DNA of 26,866 bases from Prevotella sp. UBA7551 (GCA_002479145.1 DLLX01000051.1:146-27011); one strand, 5' to 3'. Positions 8,440-17,053 are shown, counted from the first letter of the stretch. Translations and numbers: made by a program. Notes: generated from the sequence alone by a model not told the origin.

Positions 8440-11400
8440 TTATTTTACCACAAACTTGTGTCCATTACGAATGTATACGCCCTTTGGCAAATCTTTCACA
8501 GCACCGTTCATGCGGACACCCTGCAGGTTATACACGGCCTCTTCGCTTGAAGACGCGCCCATATTGATCTGGCTGATTCCCGTTGCCTCGTTGTCTCCGA
8601 TAACATGGATGGCCACTCGCCGCGATTCTTCAGTGTTCTTTCCGATAAAGTAGCTGCCATCGGCCTTGTTCTGTATGGTCATATAGAAAAAGAACGGGCA
8701 AATATAGCCATCCTTATCATTGTTATATAGCAGTGCATTGTCCGAAGAACGCAGGCAGAAGCCGTACTTTTCTGCGGTATAGGTCTGTTCCAATACACCA
8801 TAGAAAGTGAATGTTTGCTTCATCGTAGAGCAACCTTCCGTCTTGTTTGTGGGTGTCTTCAGCGTGGTGTTCTCTACGGTTAAAGTTTGCTTTCCTGCTT
8901 CCTTAGCCTTGATAATGCAAGGGAAGTAGGCGGGCAGCACATCACCAGCCTTGCAAGTAATAAACTCAATTGTCGTTCCGCCCGTGGTCTGATCCAGCTC
9001 TGTGTCCCAAATTTCTGCGAAGTCAAATGTCTTGAGCATCTCATCCGTCAGCGTAATGTCGAACGGCACGCAGAATGAGTTCCAGCCCGTATTCGCATAA
9101 TCTCGGGTCAGGCTGACGCTCACATTCTTCACTTCATTGGCCACTACGACCTTCTTCAGGCTAAGCCAATCGACGGAAGCTGTGCCTCCTTCAGCTAAGT
9201 ACACGTTCTTATCTTGGCCGACAAAGATAGCATTCTTTGCCTTGGTGATGCCGTATGTGCCGTCCCCATTGCCCGTAGACATGAAGCCGTCGGCGCAATA
9301 AGCCGTCACATCACTGCTGTAAGTACCGCCAGAGATGGCAATGTCAGCCTTCTTACCTTCGGTAGGCTGTGCGTCTATCAGCAAGGCATCGCCCTCGCTG
9401 GTAATCTTTCCGCCCTTGATAGTAGCGGTTACAGGGCCATACAGCTTGGTGAAGTTGAGTGCTGCATTCTTCAAATTGCCCGTACCATCGCCCCAAGTTC
9501 CTGTATTACCTTTGCCCTTGCTGGTCAATATACCATCATTAACGAACAAGTCACCACGTTTCATGGCCACGGCTCCGGCCTCACCATAGACCGTTCCACC
9601 ATTGATGGTCAAGGTTCCCGTCTGTGGGTGATAGATGGCATAATCGGCAGTGGAGACCAGCGTGCCACCATTGACCGTAATGGACGTATTGGCTGGCTTA
9701 TCTTTCCCTGAACCAGCAATGGCATACCAACCCGCATTGATTGTTCCACCATTGATGGTCACCTTGCCCGTGCCCCAAACACCGATGGCAAACTGTCCCT
9801 TATTGGCAGCATCATCCATGACGGTTTCGATGCGGCCACTCTCCATTACAAACTCTCCACCGTCCTCGACATAGATGAGAGTTTGGTCATACTTTCCAAA
9901 AACATAATTGCTTTCGGAATCGGAGTAGATACGTCCCGTGCTGTTCTCCTTACTATCCTTCAGCGTGAGCTTGCCCTGAATATAAATGTAACCATTCTGG
10001 CTGTTGGAGCATCTCACACTGTGGCCATTGAGGTCGAGCGTAATGTCCTGTCCTTTATTGATTTTAAGCGCACCAATAGCGGCCTGGTCTACATCCTGGA
10101 GCAACACAACAGGATTGCCCTTAGCTGCGCTCACGGCTTCTGCAAGGCTCGTGTACTTCTCATTGCCCACCTGAGCGTAATAAGTTCTAACGGTGTAATT
10201 GCCATCAGCGTCTTTGGTTGCCTCAGAGTTTTCACCAAGCAAATCCGTCACATCACTGCTGTAAGTGCCACCTAAAAGATGGATGGCATCCATTGCGTCT
10301 GCCACTTCATTCGTGTTGAGCAGTTCAACAGCAGCCTTCGTGCCGCTCACTTTTGCATCCTTATCTATGGTCAGGGACATATTCTCCGCCACGGGATAGT
10401 TAGCATCGCGGTCTATCACCACGCCGCTTCTGCCGACCACTACCCGTGAATCGCCGACCGTACCCGACTTGTTTGCATCTCCGGTAGCGGTTATCACGCC
10501 ACCCGTCATCTTCATCTGGCCGCTGCGCATCAGCACGCCCACGCCATCGACGGCTTTAATTGTTCCGCCCGTGATGTTGAGCACACCATCCTGCGGATGA
10601 TACACGCCGCAAGCCATATCGTTCTCTCCTCCTGCGTTGTACGCAGTCAGCGTGCCGCCAGAGATATTGATGGTAGTACCACCCATACCCTTACTGCCAT
10701 TGCCGGCGATAGCAGCAAGTCCGTGTCCTTCAAGCTCGCCGCCAGAGACGTTGACTGTAGCCCCATTATAACGTGCAAAGACTGGTGTTCCATTCGTCAC
10801 AATCTTTCCGCCCTTGACATTGGCGGTCGATGCCACGGCAGTAGAAGCGTCGCCTTCTACCCATACCACGACATTAGAAGTGCCCTCTACGGTAGAGTTG
10901 TTGGTCAGTGTTCCACTTTCGAGCGTAAACACACCGCCCTTTCGGACATAAACACTATAATTACCTGAAGTGCCTACAAGCTGACCGCCTTCCTGACCAG
11001 CTTGGGCAGCGATTCCATCCTTAATCGTCAGATTGCCGTCTTTGTTTACTTCTATATAAGGAATGGTCAAAGTCTTACCATTAAGGTCTAAGGTGACTTG
11101 CTTGCTCACAGAGAAAGCGTTGCCCATGCTCACATTTTTCAACAGCTGAACCGTAGCACCTGCGGCTGCCTTATTCACAGCTGTCAAGACGCTCGTATAT
11201 TTTTCATTGCCCACCTGAGCCACATAACGCGTCACATAATATTTATCATCTTTTTGATAAAAGTCATGGTCAGCGTCCACAAATGCTGACACATCAGAAG
11301 AGAAGGTTCCACCTGTGATGGAAATCACGTTGGAAACGTCGTGATTATTCTCATTGATTACTTGCACGGCAGCGTGAGAACCGGTCACGCTGGTGTTAGC

Positions 11401-12387
11401 GCCAGTGACCTTTATCTTCGTATTGGCCACATCATAATAACCGCAGTCGCGGTCGAACACAATTCCACTCGTGCCCACAACGACTCGCGAATCGCCCACT
11501 TTGCCTGTAAGATTGGCATCACCTGTGGCGACAACCTCAATGTTTGTCGTTCCACCCAAGTTGAGTTCACCGCCACGCATCACGACACCTGCGCCGCCAA
11601 GAGCCACAATCTTGGTATAGTTGCCAATCGTGAGCTTTCCCTGCTGCGGGTGATACACGCCACAGGCCACATAACCAAGAGTCTGTATACGGCCAATCAG
11701 CACGCATGGATTCTTCTTGCTACCCTTAATGTTAATGGTTGTACCGCCCAGTTTCTTATCGGCGGTATATGTTCCATTGCCAGCAACCACTGCGTTGTCC
11801 AAGGATTCAAGCACCACTCCGTTGATGCCTCCTTCAATAATGACTTCGGCGCCATTTCCTTGTGGCGAGGCGCAAACCTCCTGTGCTTTGACATAGCCAC
11901 CATTAATGGTAACCTTTGACGACACGGAAGTTTTTCCCGTTTTGTCACCAAAGGCAAAAAAAGCAGTATTATCCGTGGACTCTACCATGCCACTTGTCAT
12001 GGTAACTTGTCCACCATCCACTGCTTCTACCCATTCAGTCAACGACAATTTGCCATACTGGGCAGCATCGTAAGAGACGTTATACCCAGCATCTACCGTG
12101 ACAGCGGGAGTCGTTTTAGTCTGAATGGTAAAAGCTGCTCCAGCACCTACCGTAATGCTTGTTCCGCTTACGGTGTGCCCATCCAGGTTCAGCGTCAGTG
12201 TTTTGTTTGTAAATGAAATTGCCCCGAAGTCTTCAATGTCCTTCAGGACCTTAATTGTTTTTCCAGTGGCAGCACCATCAAACGCATCTTTTAGCGTCTG
12301 ATAATTGGTCGTTCCATCATTCGCAACTTGGGCGTAGGCTACATTTACCCCCCCGATAAGCATAGCAAGACCAGCGTGGCTCGCCAT
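8440..12387 (-). CDS. Giant secreted beta-helix surface protein, signal peptide frameshifted (phase-off)
   Basis: The open frame encodes 1,315 aa. It has three tandem modules, about 20-389, 390-737 and 738-1049. Each opens with A-Q-V-x-N-(E/D)-x-Y-x-(S/T)-L, then a '(V/I).LLKDV' strand and L-D-L-N-G-(K/H), runs through many short 'I.GGT' turns (right-handed beta-helix), contains a GVYHPQ or AIYHPQ motif, and closes with GGT(F/Y)SSDV. Residues 1050-1315 form a beta-rich domain ('WNSFCVPFDITL') ending VYNLQGVRMNG...LPKGVYIRNGHKFVVK, a Prevotella-type C-terminal tail that resembles an outer-membrane/T9SS sorting region (inference). The first in-frame ATG (12387) gives a poor N-terminus. A real signal peptide lies in the +1 frame from ATG 12410 and is separated from the body by a G7 tract (12348-12354). 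Likely cell-surface adhesin or binding protein; ligand unknown. Confidence 0.88.
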   Translation of the reverse strand: MASHAGLAMLIGGVNVAYAQVANDGTTNYQTLKDAFDGAATGKTIKVLKDIEDFGAISFTNKTLTLNLDGHTVSGTSITVGAGAAFTIQTKTTPAVTVDAGYNVSYDAAQYGKLSLTEWVEAVDGGQVTMTSGMVESTDNTAFFAFGDKTGKTSVSSKVTINGGYVKAQEVCASPQGNGAEVIIEGGINGVVLESLDNAVVAGNGTYTADKKLGGTTINIKGSKKNPCVLIGRIQTLGYVACGVYHPQQGKLTIGNYTKIVALGGAGVVMRGGELNLGGTTNIEVVATGDANLTGKVGDSRVVVGTSGIVFDRDCGYYDVANTKIKVTGANTSVTGSHAAVQVINENNHDVSNVISITGGTFSSDVSAFVDADHDFYQKDDKYYVTRYVAQVGNEKYTSVLTAVNKAAAGATVQLLKNVSMGNAFSVSKQVTLDLNGKTLTIPYIEVNKDGNLTIKDGIAAQAGQEGGQLVGTSGNYSVYVRKGGVFTLESGTLTNNSTVEGTSNVVVWVEGDASTAVASTANVKGGKIVTNGTPVFARYNGATVNVSGGELEGHGLAAIAGNGSKGMGGTTINISGGTLTAYNAGGENDMACGVYHPQDGVLNITGGTIKAVDGVGVLMRSGQMKMTGGVITATGDANKSGTVGDSRVVVGRSGVVIDRDANYPVAENMSLTIDKDAKVSGTKAAVELLNTNEVADAMDAIHLLGGTYSSDVTDLLGENSEATKDADGNYTVRTYYAQVGNEKYTSLAEAVSAAKGNPVVLLQDVDQAAIGALKINKGQDITLDLNGHSVRCSNSQNGYIYIQGKLTLKDSKENSTGRIYSDSESNYVFGKYDQTLIYVEDGGEFVMESGRIETVMDDAANKGQFAIGVWGTGKVTINGGTINAGWYAIAGSGKDKPANTSITVNGGTLVSTADYAIYHPQTGTLTINGGTVYGEAGAVAMKRGDLFVNDGILTSKGKGNTGTWGDGTGNLKNAALNFTKLYGPVTATIKGGKITSEGDALLIDAQPTEGKKADIAISGGTYSSDVTAYCADGFMSTGNGDGTYGITKAKNAIFVGQDKNVYLAEGGTASVDWLSLKKVVVANEVKNVSVSLTRDYANTGWNSFCVPFDITLTDEMLKTFDFAEIWDTELDQTTGGTTIEFITCKAGDVLPAYFPCIIKAKEAGKQTLTVENTTLKTPTNKTEGCSTMKQTFTFYGVLEQTYTAEKYGFCLRSSDNALLYNNDKDGYICPFFFYMTIQNKADGSYFIGKNTEESRRVAIHVIGDNEATGISQINMGASSSEEAVYNLQGVRMNGAVKDLPKGVYIRNGHKFVVK

Positions 12388-12410
12388 TTCTTAAATTTGC
12401 ATGTTAGCAT
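12345..12410 (-). other. Out-of-frame signal-peptide start of the giant surface protein
   Basis: From ATG 12410 the - strand reads M-L-T-C-K-F-K-K-W-R, then ATLVLLCLSGG, then a TAA stop at 12347-12345, just after seven G. With one more G in the tract the same frame continues VNVAYA-Q into the 1,300-residue body. That gives a textbook signal peptide: basic n-region, Leu-rich h-region, and an AYA/Q signal-peptidase I site. This short frame is therefore the true 5' end of the gene at 8440-12387, disconnected in this copy by the tract length. Confidence 0.8.
12348..12354 (-). repeat. G7 homopolymer (C7 on +) in signal-peptide codons
   Basis: Seven consecutive C on the + strand, that is seven G on the coding strand, within the codons of the signal-peptide h/c-region junction. 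Seven G puts the signal peptide out of frame with the body; eight G (or five) would join them. This is the arrangement expected of a slipped-strand phase-variation switch. Confidence 0.75.
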
Positions 12411-12548
12411 AATAGTAAAATTAAATTAAACACTATTGAACTTCTAATAAGTATTTGCGTGCGAATAGGCCACCCATCAAGCCAAGTTATAGCCGGCAAC
12501 TATGTGGTTTCTTTCCACTCCGTATTGAGCGTTACTCAGTAGCCGCTG

Positions 12549-12579
12549 CAAAATTACAGAATTATTACAGAAGAAACAA
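12549..12579 (-). promoter_or_regulatory. Promoter of the surface-protein operon
   Basis: On the - strand a TAATTTTG -7 element (12556-12549, fitting TAnnTTTG) is preceded by a CTTG/TTG -33 element (12579-12576) with 19 bp between. Transcription would begin near 12541, giving a leader of about 130 nt before ATG 12410. The leader contains a small GTGG/CCAC hairpin (12504-12518). Confidence 0.6.
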
Positions 12580-13334
12580 GAAGCAAAAGACTTTTTTTAC
12601 AATTTTGTTCAAGACAAAGAACGATTGGGAAGCTACTGGTCCACCAGCCGCCCCGCCTGCCGTCGCCTTCCCCCACAGTAGCGAGCAGCACAAAGCAAGG
12701 AGACATCCTGGGCAGGAACACACCGACAAGGCGAAATGACCACTATTCGAAACGATGCCACCTCTATAACAACTTGATTATCAAGCTGTTGCAAAACAAC
12801 CCAAATCACTTTGCAATAAAGCCCCTTTTACAATGCAAAAGAGCCCCTATGGCAACGCGATAGAGCCTATATGACCATGCGATTCAGCCCCTATGGCAAA
12901 GCTTGGAAAACTGGCATGCGTTTTGTCCTGATATTTTTTCTTTCGTCCACTGTTTGAATCTGTTGTATGCGCTTGGCAAGACGGCTGACTATCTATCGCG
13001 AGAACAACGCCTCAACCCCAATCGGTCATGATACCGAAATGAACCAAAATAAAGAGACATTTACCATTATTCCATTCTTTGCCACTGTTTCTTTCAGCAT
13101 CTGGCTGCCATAAGTGCCATGCCATAGCCCGTTATGCCTCCAACACTTACAGCAGCCCACCGGCATGAAATCAACAGCAATCTGAGGCGAAAACTAAGGT
13201 GCAACGGGGCTGAAAGAGCAAAAAGTCACGACTCTACCCAAAAAACAACCTGTTTTCCTTGGTCGTTCAACAAAAAATTCTTTCTTTTGCAGTCGATTAC
13301 TAACATTTTGTATTACCTATTATCCTATTCATTC
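12580..13334. other. Non-coding divergent region between surface operon and hppA
   Basis: About 750 bases with no credible gene. The only open frames are Arg/Pro/Lys-rich and have no recognisable domain. It contains a short palindrome CTTGATTATCAAG (12773-12785), the five 22-bp repeats at 12791-12900, and otherwise unremarkable AT-rich sequence leading to hppA. I found no clean TAnnTTTG promoter for hppA; a near-miss, TAACATTTTG, lies about 30 nt before its ATG. Confidence 0.6.
12791..12900. repeat. Five degenerate 22-bp tandem repeats
   Basis: Units start at 12791, 12813, 12835, 12857 and 12879, each exactly 22 bp and each beginning GCAA or GCGA. Most carry AGCCCCTATGGCAA or a variant; units 3 and 5 share 14 identical consecutive bases. 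The first unit is the most diverged. There are no spacers, so it is not a CRISPR array, and the period of 22 is not a multiple of three, so it is not a coding repeat. Confidence 0.75.
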
Positions 13335-15539
13335 ATGAACGGAATACCATCAATTTTCTGGATTGTCCCCGTGGCTTCGATTGTGGCCTTAGGCTTTGCC
13401 TGGACATTCTACAAGCAAATGCTGACCACCGAAGAGGGCACACCCCGCATGTGCGAGATTGCTGCCTACGTCCGCAAGGGCGCGATGGCCTACCTGAAGC
13501 AGCAGTACAAGGTCGTGCTGATCGCCTTCATCGTGCTTGCCCTGCTCTTTGCCTTCATGGCCTACGGGCTGAAAGTGCAGAACCCCTGGGTGCCATTCGC
13601 CTTCCTCACGGGCGGCCTCTTCTCCGGTTTGGCCGGTTTCTTCGGCATGAAGACCGCCACCTACGCTTCCGGACGCACCGCCAACGCTGCCCGCACAGGC
13701 CTCAGCCCCGCCCTGAAGGTGGCCTTCCGCAGCGGCGCGGTGATGGGTCTGACGGTCGTCGGACTCGGTCTGCTCGACATTGCGGTATGGTTTCTGGTGC
13801 TCAACGCCTTCTACCAAGGCGAGCAGGCAGCCCTGATCACCATCACCACGACGATGCTTACCTTCGGCATGGGGGCATCGACCCAGGCCCTTTTTGCCCG
13901 CGTGGGTGGCGGCATCTACACCAAGGCCGCCGACGTGGGTGCCGACCTCGTGGGCAAGGTGGAGGCCAACATTCCCGAAGACGACCCCCGGAATCCTGCG
14001 ACCATTGCCGATAACGTGGGTGACAACGTGGGCGACGTGGCCGGAATGGGCGCCGACCTCTACGAGAGCTACTGCGGAAGCATCCTCTCCACGGCCGCAC
14101 TGGGCGCCACGGCCTTCGCCATCAATGGCGACATGCAGCTCCGCGCCGTCATTGCCCCGATGATCATCGCCGCCGTCGGCGTGTTTCTCTCGCTCATCGG
14201 CATCTTCCTTGTCAAGACCAAGGAGGGCGCAACGATGAAAGACCTGCTGGGCTCGCTGAGCCTGGGCACCAACACAGCTGCCGTCCTCATCGCCTTCGCC
14301 ACCTTTGGCATCCTCTATGCGCTGAAGATTGACAACTGGATGGGCGTCTCCTTCTCTGTCATCTGCGGCCTGCTCGCCGGTGTCGTCATCGGTAAGGGCA
14401 CGGAGTACTACACCTCCTTGAGCTTCAAGCCGACCAAATCCATTGCCGAGGCGGGCGAAACGGGTTCTGCCACCGTCATCATCAAGGGCATCGGCACAGG
14501 CATGATCTCCACCTGTCTGCCCGTGATTGTCGTCTCCGTGGCCATCATGCTGAGTTATCTCTGCGCCAACGGCTTCGAGTTGGCACTCACTACCGAGAGC
14601 ATTTCGCGGGGTCTCTACGGCATAGGCATCGCCGCCGTGGGCATGCTCTCCACACTGGGCATCACGTTGGCCACCGACGCCTACGGCCCTATCGCCGACA
14701 ATGCCGGCGGCAACGCCGAGATGAGCGGTCTGGGCGATGAGGTGCGCCAGCGCACCGACGAGCTGGACGCGCTCGGCAACACCACCGCCGCCACTGGAAA
14801 AGGCTTCGCCATCGGCTCCGCCGCCCTGACCGCCTTGGCCTTGCTGGCCTCCTATGTGGAAGAGGTGAAGATCGCAATGACCCGCGCCATGGAGTCGGGC
14901 ACACAGTATCTCACTGGAGCGGGCGAGGTATTTGACCCCTCCACGGCCGACATGCTCCAGTTTATGAACTTCTTTCAGGCCAACTTGATGAACCCGCGCG
15001 TGCTCGTGGGCGCGTTTATCGGCGTGATGACGGCGTTCCTCTTCAGTGGTCTTACGATGGGCGCAGTAGGCCGCGCAGCCGGGACGATGGTGGAGGAGGT
15101 ACGCCGCCAGTTCCGCACCATCAAGGGAATACTTGAAGGAAAAGCCACGCCCGACTATGGACGCTGCGTGGAAATCTCCACCCGCAGCGCACAACGCGAG
15201 ATGATCTTCCCGGCCGTGCTGGCCATCATCATCCCCATCATCGTGGGAGTGGTGCTCGGTGTGGCTGGCGTGCTCGGTCTGCTGGTGGGCGGACTGGCCG
15301 GAGGCTTCACCCTGGCTGTCTTCATGGCCAACTCGGGTGGCGCATGGGACAACGCCAAGAAATATGTCGAGGAAGGCAACTTTGGCGGCAAAGGCTCACC
15401 GACCCACAAGGCCACCGTCGTGGGCGACACCGTCGGCGACCCGTTCAAGGACACCTCCGGGCCGAGCCTCAACATCCTCATCAAGCTCATGTCGATGGTA
15501 AGCATCGTGATGGCAGGACTTACCGTCGCCTGCATCTAA
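13335..15539 (+). CDS. hppA: K+-dependent ion-translocating membrane pyrophosphatase
   Basis: Couples hydrolysis of pyrophosphate to Na+ and/or H+ transport across the inner membrane. The product is 734 aa with about 16 hydrophobic segments. The catalytic loop begins at D200 (DVGADLVGKVEANIPEDDP) and continues NPATIADNVGDNVGDVAGMGADLYESY; the C-terminal motif HKATVVGDTVGDPFKDTSGPSLN is intact. In GNTTAATGKG (481-490) the Ala485/Gly488 pair marks the K+-dependent subfamily, where K+-independent enzymes have Lys/Thr. Related gut Bacteroidetes enzymes pump Na+ or both Na+ and H+ (family knowledge); the ion cannot be decided here. I chose ATG 13335 (MNGIPSIFWIVP): the first transmembrane helix follows at once, whereas an in-frame ATG at 13134 would add 67 residues of non-coding character. 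Followed by a long hairpin. Confidence 0.96.
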   Translation: MNGIPSIFWIVPVASIVALGFAWTFYKQMLTTEEGTPRMCEIAAYVRKGAMAYLKQQYKVVLIAFIVLALLFAFMAYGLKVQNPWVPFAFLTGGLFSGLAGFFGMKTATYASGRTANAARTGLSPALKVAFRSGAVMGLTVVGLGLLDIAVWFLVLNAFYQGEQAALITITTTMLTFGMGASTQALFARVGGGIYTKAADVGADLVGKVEANIPEDDPRNPATIADNVGDNVGDVAGMGADLYESYCGSILSTAALGATAFAINGDMQLRAVIAPMIIAAVGVFLSLIGIFLVKTKEGATMKDLLGSLSLGTNTAAVLIAFATFGILYALKIDNWMGVSFSVICGLLAGVVIGKGTEYYTSLSFKPTKSIAEAGETGSATVIIKGIGTGMISTCLPVIVVSVAIMLSYLCANGFELALTTESISRGLYGIGIAAVGMLSTLGITLATDAYGPIADNAGGNAEMSGLGDEVRQRTDELDALGNTTAATGKGFAIGSAALTALALLASYVEEVKIAMTRAMESGTQYLTGAGEVFDPSTADMLQFMNFFQANLMNPRVLVGAFIGVMTAFLFSGLTMGAVGRAAGTMVEEVRRQFRTIKGILEGKATPDYGRCVEISTRSAQREMIFPAVLAIIIPIIVGVVLGVAGVLGLLVGGLAGGFTLAVFMANSGGAWDNAKKYVEEGNFGGKGSPTHKATVVGDTVGDPFKDTSGPSLNILIKLMSMVSIVMAGLTVACI

Positions 15540-15573
15540 GGCACGGCATCCCCATTACGGCTTAGTGGAGTGT

Positions 15574-15624
15574 ACAGTCTTCAGACCAAGCGTCAGCAAC
15601 ACGGACGTTTGGTCTGAAGACTGT
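15574..15624 (+). terminator. Long perfect hairpin after hppA
   Basis: The 16-bp perfect arms (15574-15589 and 15609-15624) extend inward, through one G-U pair, to a total of about 21 bp around a 9-nt loop. The arms contain CAGTCTTCAGACCAA and its complement. It lies 34 nt after the hppA stop and is followed by a modest T-containing tail, so it is most likely an intrinsic terminator. Confidence 0.75.
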
Positions 15625-15721
15625 TTGCGCTTTAGCTCCCATAGTGGGCGTTTTCCTGCTGCCAATAGACACCGACAGAAGGACAGAACTGGTCTCCACA
15701 TGGAGAAAACCACCCCGTTTT

Positions 15722-15752
15722 TTTGTCCTTTGCCCACTTCTTCGTATCTTTG
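15722..15752 (+). promoter_or_regulatory. Promoter of the AICAR transformylase gene
   Basis: A TTTG -33 element at 15722-15725 and a TATCTTTG -7 element at 15745-15752 are spaced by 19 bp, an excellent Bacteroidetes promoter. The leader to ATG 15845 is about 85 nt. Confidence 0.75.
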
Positions 15753-15844
15753 CAAAAGGAAAGCTGCACTCAACAATATGAGAACGAGCGCTCATTGCCC
15801 TCGCTGGCATTTTGTTTTTGCATTGAAATTAAAAACCCAACAAC

Positions 15845-17026
15845 ATGAAAGAATTAGCATTGAAGTACGGCTGCAACCCCAACCAGAAGCCTGCCCGCGT
15901 ATTTATGGAGGAGGGCGAGCTTCCCATCGAGGTGCTCAACGGCCGCCCAGGATACATCAATCTGCTCGACGCACTCAATAGTTGGCAGCTCGTCAAGGAG
16001 CTTCGTCAGGCCACGGGACTCCCTGCCGCCGCATCGTTCAAGCACGTCAGCCCCGCAGGGGCGGCCATCGGGTTGCCCTTAGACGACACATTGCGCAAGA
16101 TTTACTTCGTCGACGACGTGGATTTCGAGCTTACTCCCCTTGCCTCGGCCTATGCCCGTGCCCGTGGTGCTGACCGCATGTGCTCCTATGGCGACTTCTG
16201 CGCACTGAGCGACGTGTGCGACGAGGCCACCGCGCGGCTCATCAAGCGCGAGGTGAGCGACGGTGTGATTGCCCCGGGGTACACCCCCGAGGCGCTGGAG
16301 ATACTCCGTGCGAAGCGCAAGGGCACCTACTGCGTCATCCAGATTGACCCCGCCTACACCCCAGCGCCCATAGAGCGCAAGCAGGTTTTCGGCATCACAT
16401 TTGAGCAGGCACGCAACGAGGTGCGCCTGGACGACCCCTCACTCTTCGAGGACATTCCCACAAAGAACAAGCACTTCACCCCCGAGGCCAAGCGCGACCT
16501 CATCATCGCCCTCATCACGCTGAAGTACACCCAGAGCAACTCCGTGTGCTATGCCAAGGACGGACAGGCCATCGGCATCGGCGCGGGGCAGCAAAGCCGC
16601 ATCCACTGCACCCGTCTGGCCGGCAACAAAGCCGATGAGTGGTGGCTGCGCCAGAACCCCAAGGTCATGGGGCTGCCTTTCAAGGAGGGCATAAGGCGTG
16701 CAGACCGTGACAACTGCATCAACCTCTACATTGGTGACGAGGCCGAGGACATCCTCAGCGACGGCGCTTGGCAGCAGTTCTTCACCCGCCAGCCCGAACC
16801 GCTGACCCGCGAAGAGCGCAAGGAGTGGATAGCCAAGAACACGGGGGTGGCCTTAGGCTCGGACGCTTTCTTCCCCTTCGGCGACAACATCGAGCGCGCC
16901 CACCGCAGCGGCGTGGAGTATATCGCACAGGCTGGAGGCAGCATTCGCGACGACCATGTGATTGCCACGTGCGACAAATACGGCATCGCCATGGCCTTTA
17001 CCCATGTGAGGCTTTTCCATCACTAA
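15845..17026 (+). CDS. Stand-alone AICAR transformylase (PurH C-terminal-type)
   Basis: Phosphoribosylaminoimidazolecarboxamide formyltransferase: transfers a formyl group from 10-formyl-THF to AICAR, the penultimate step of purine synthesis. The 393-aa protein corresponds to the transformylase half of PurH and lacks the N-terminal IMP cyclohydrolase (MGS-like) domain. Hallmarks are the catalytic K66-H67 in FKHVSPAGAA (equivalent to the human ATIC Lys-His pair), NSVCYAKDGQAIGIGAGQQSR, SDAFFPFGDNIERA, and a C-terminal GGSIRDD with a final FTHVRLFHH. Its own promoter is visible upstream. Single-domain versions of this length are known in Bacteroidetes beside a bifunctional PurH; whether a full purH also exists cannot be seen here. 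Confidence 0.92.
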   Translation: MKELALKYGCNPNQKPARVFMEEGELPIEVLNGRPGYINLLDALNSWQLVKELRQATGLPAAASFKHVSPAGAAIGLPLDDTLRKIYFVDDVDFELTPLASAYARARGADRMCSYGDFCALSDVCDEATARLIKREVSDGVIAPGYTPEALEILRAKRKGTYCVIQIDPAYTPAPIERKQVFGITFEQARNEVRLDDPSLFEDIPTKNKHFTPEAKRDLIIALITLKYTQSNSVCYAKDGQAIGIGAGQQSRIHCTRLAGNKADEWWLRQNPKVMGLPFKEGIRRADRDNCINLYIGDEAEDILSDGAWQQFFTRQPEPLTREERKEWIAKNTGVALGSDAFFPFGDNIERAHRSGVEYIAQAGGSIRDDHVIATCDKYGIAMAFTHVRLFHH

Positions 17027-17053
17027 GCTCCCCGTCCATCCCATCGTATTCAT

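Noticed and set aside
12455..12739. 94-codon + strand frame before the repeat array
   Set aside because: Low-complexity Arg/Lys/Pro/Ala translation overlapping the promoter and leader of the - strand operon; no recognisable features.
12791..12900. CRISPR array
   Set aside because: Repeats are contiguous with no unique spacers and no cas genes are present.
13134..13334. 67-residue N-terminal extension of HppA
   Set aside because: Composition is non-coding and pyrophosphatases start just before the first membrane helix, as at ATG 13335.
13389..15194. Open frame of about 600 codons antisense to hppA
   Set aside because: His/Gly/Ala-rich, domain-free translation caused by the GC-rich codon bias of hppA on the opposite strand.
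15565..15981. 138-codon frame across the hppA terminator and into the AICAR transformylase gene
   Set aside because: It runs through a hairpin and promoter and out of frame into the next gene.
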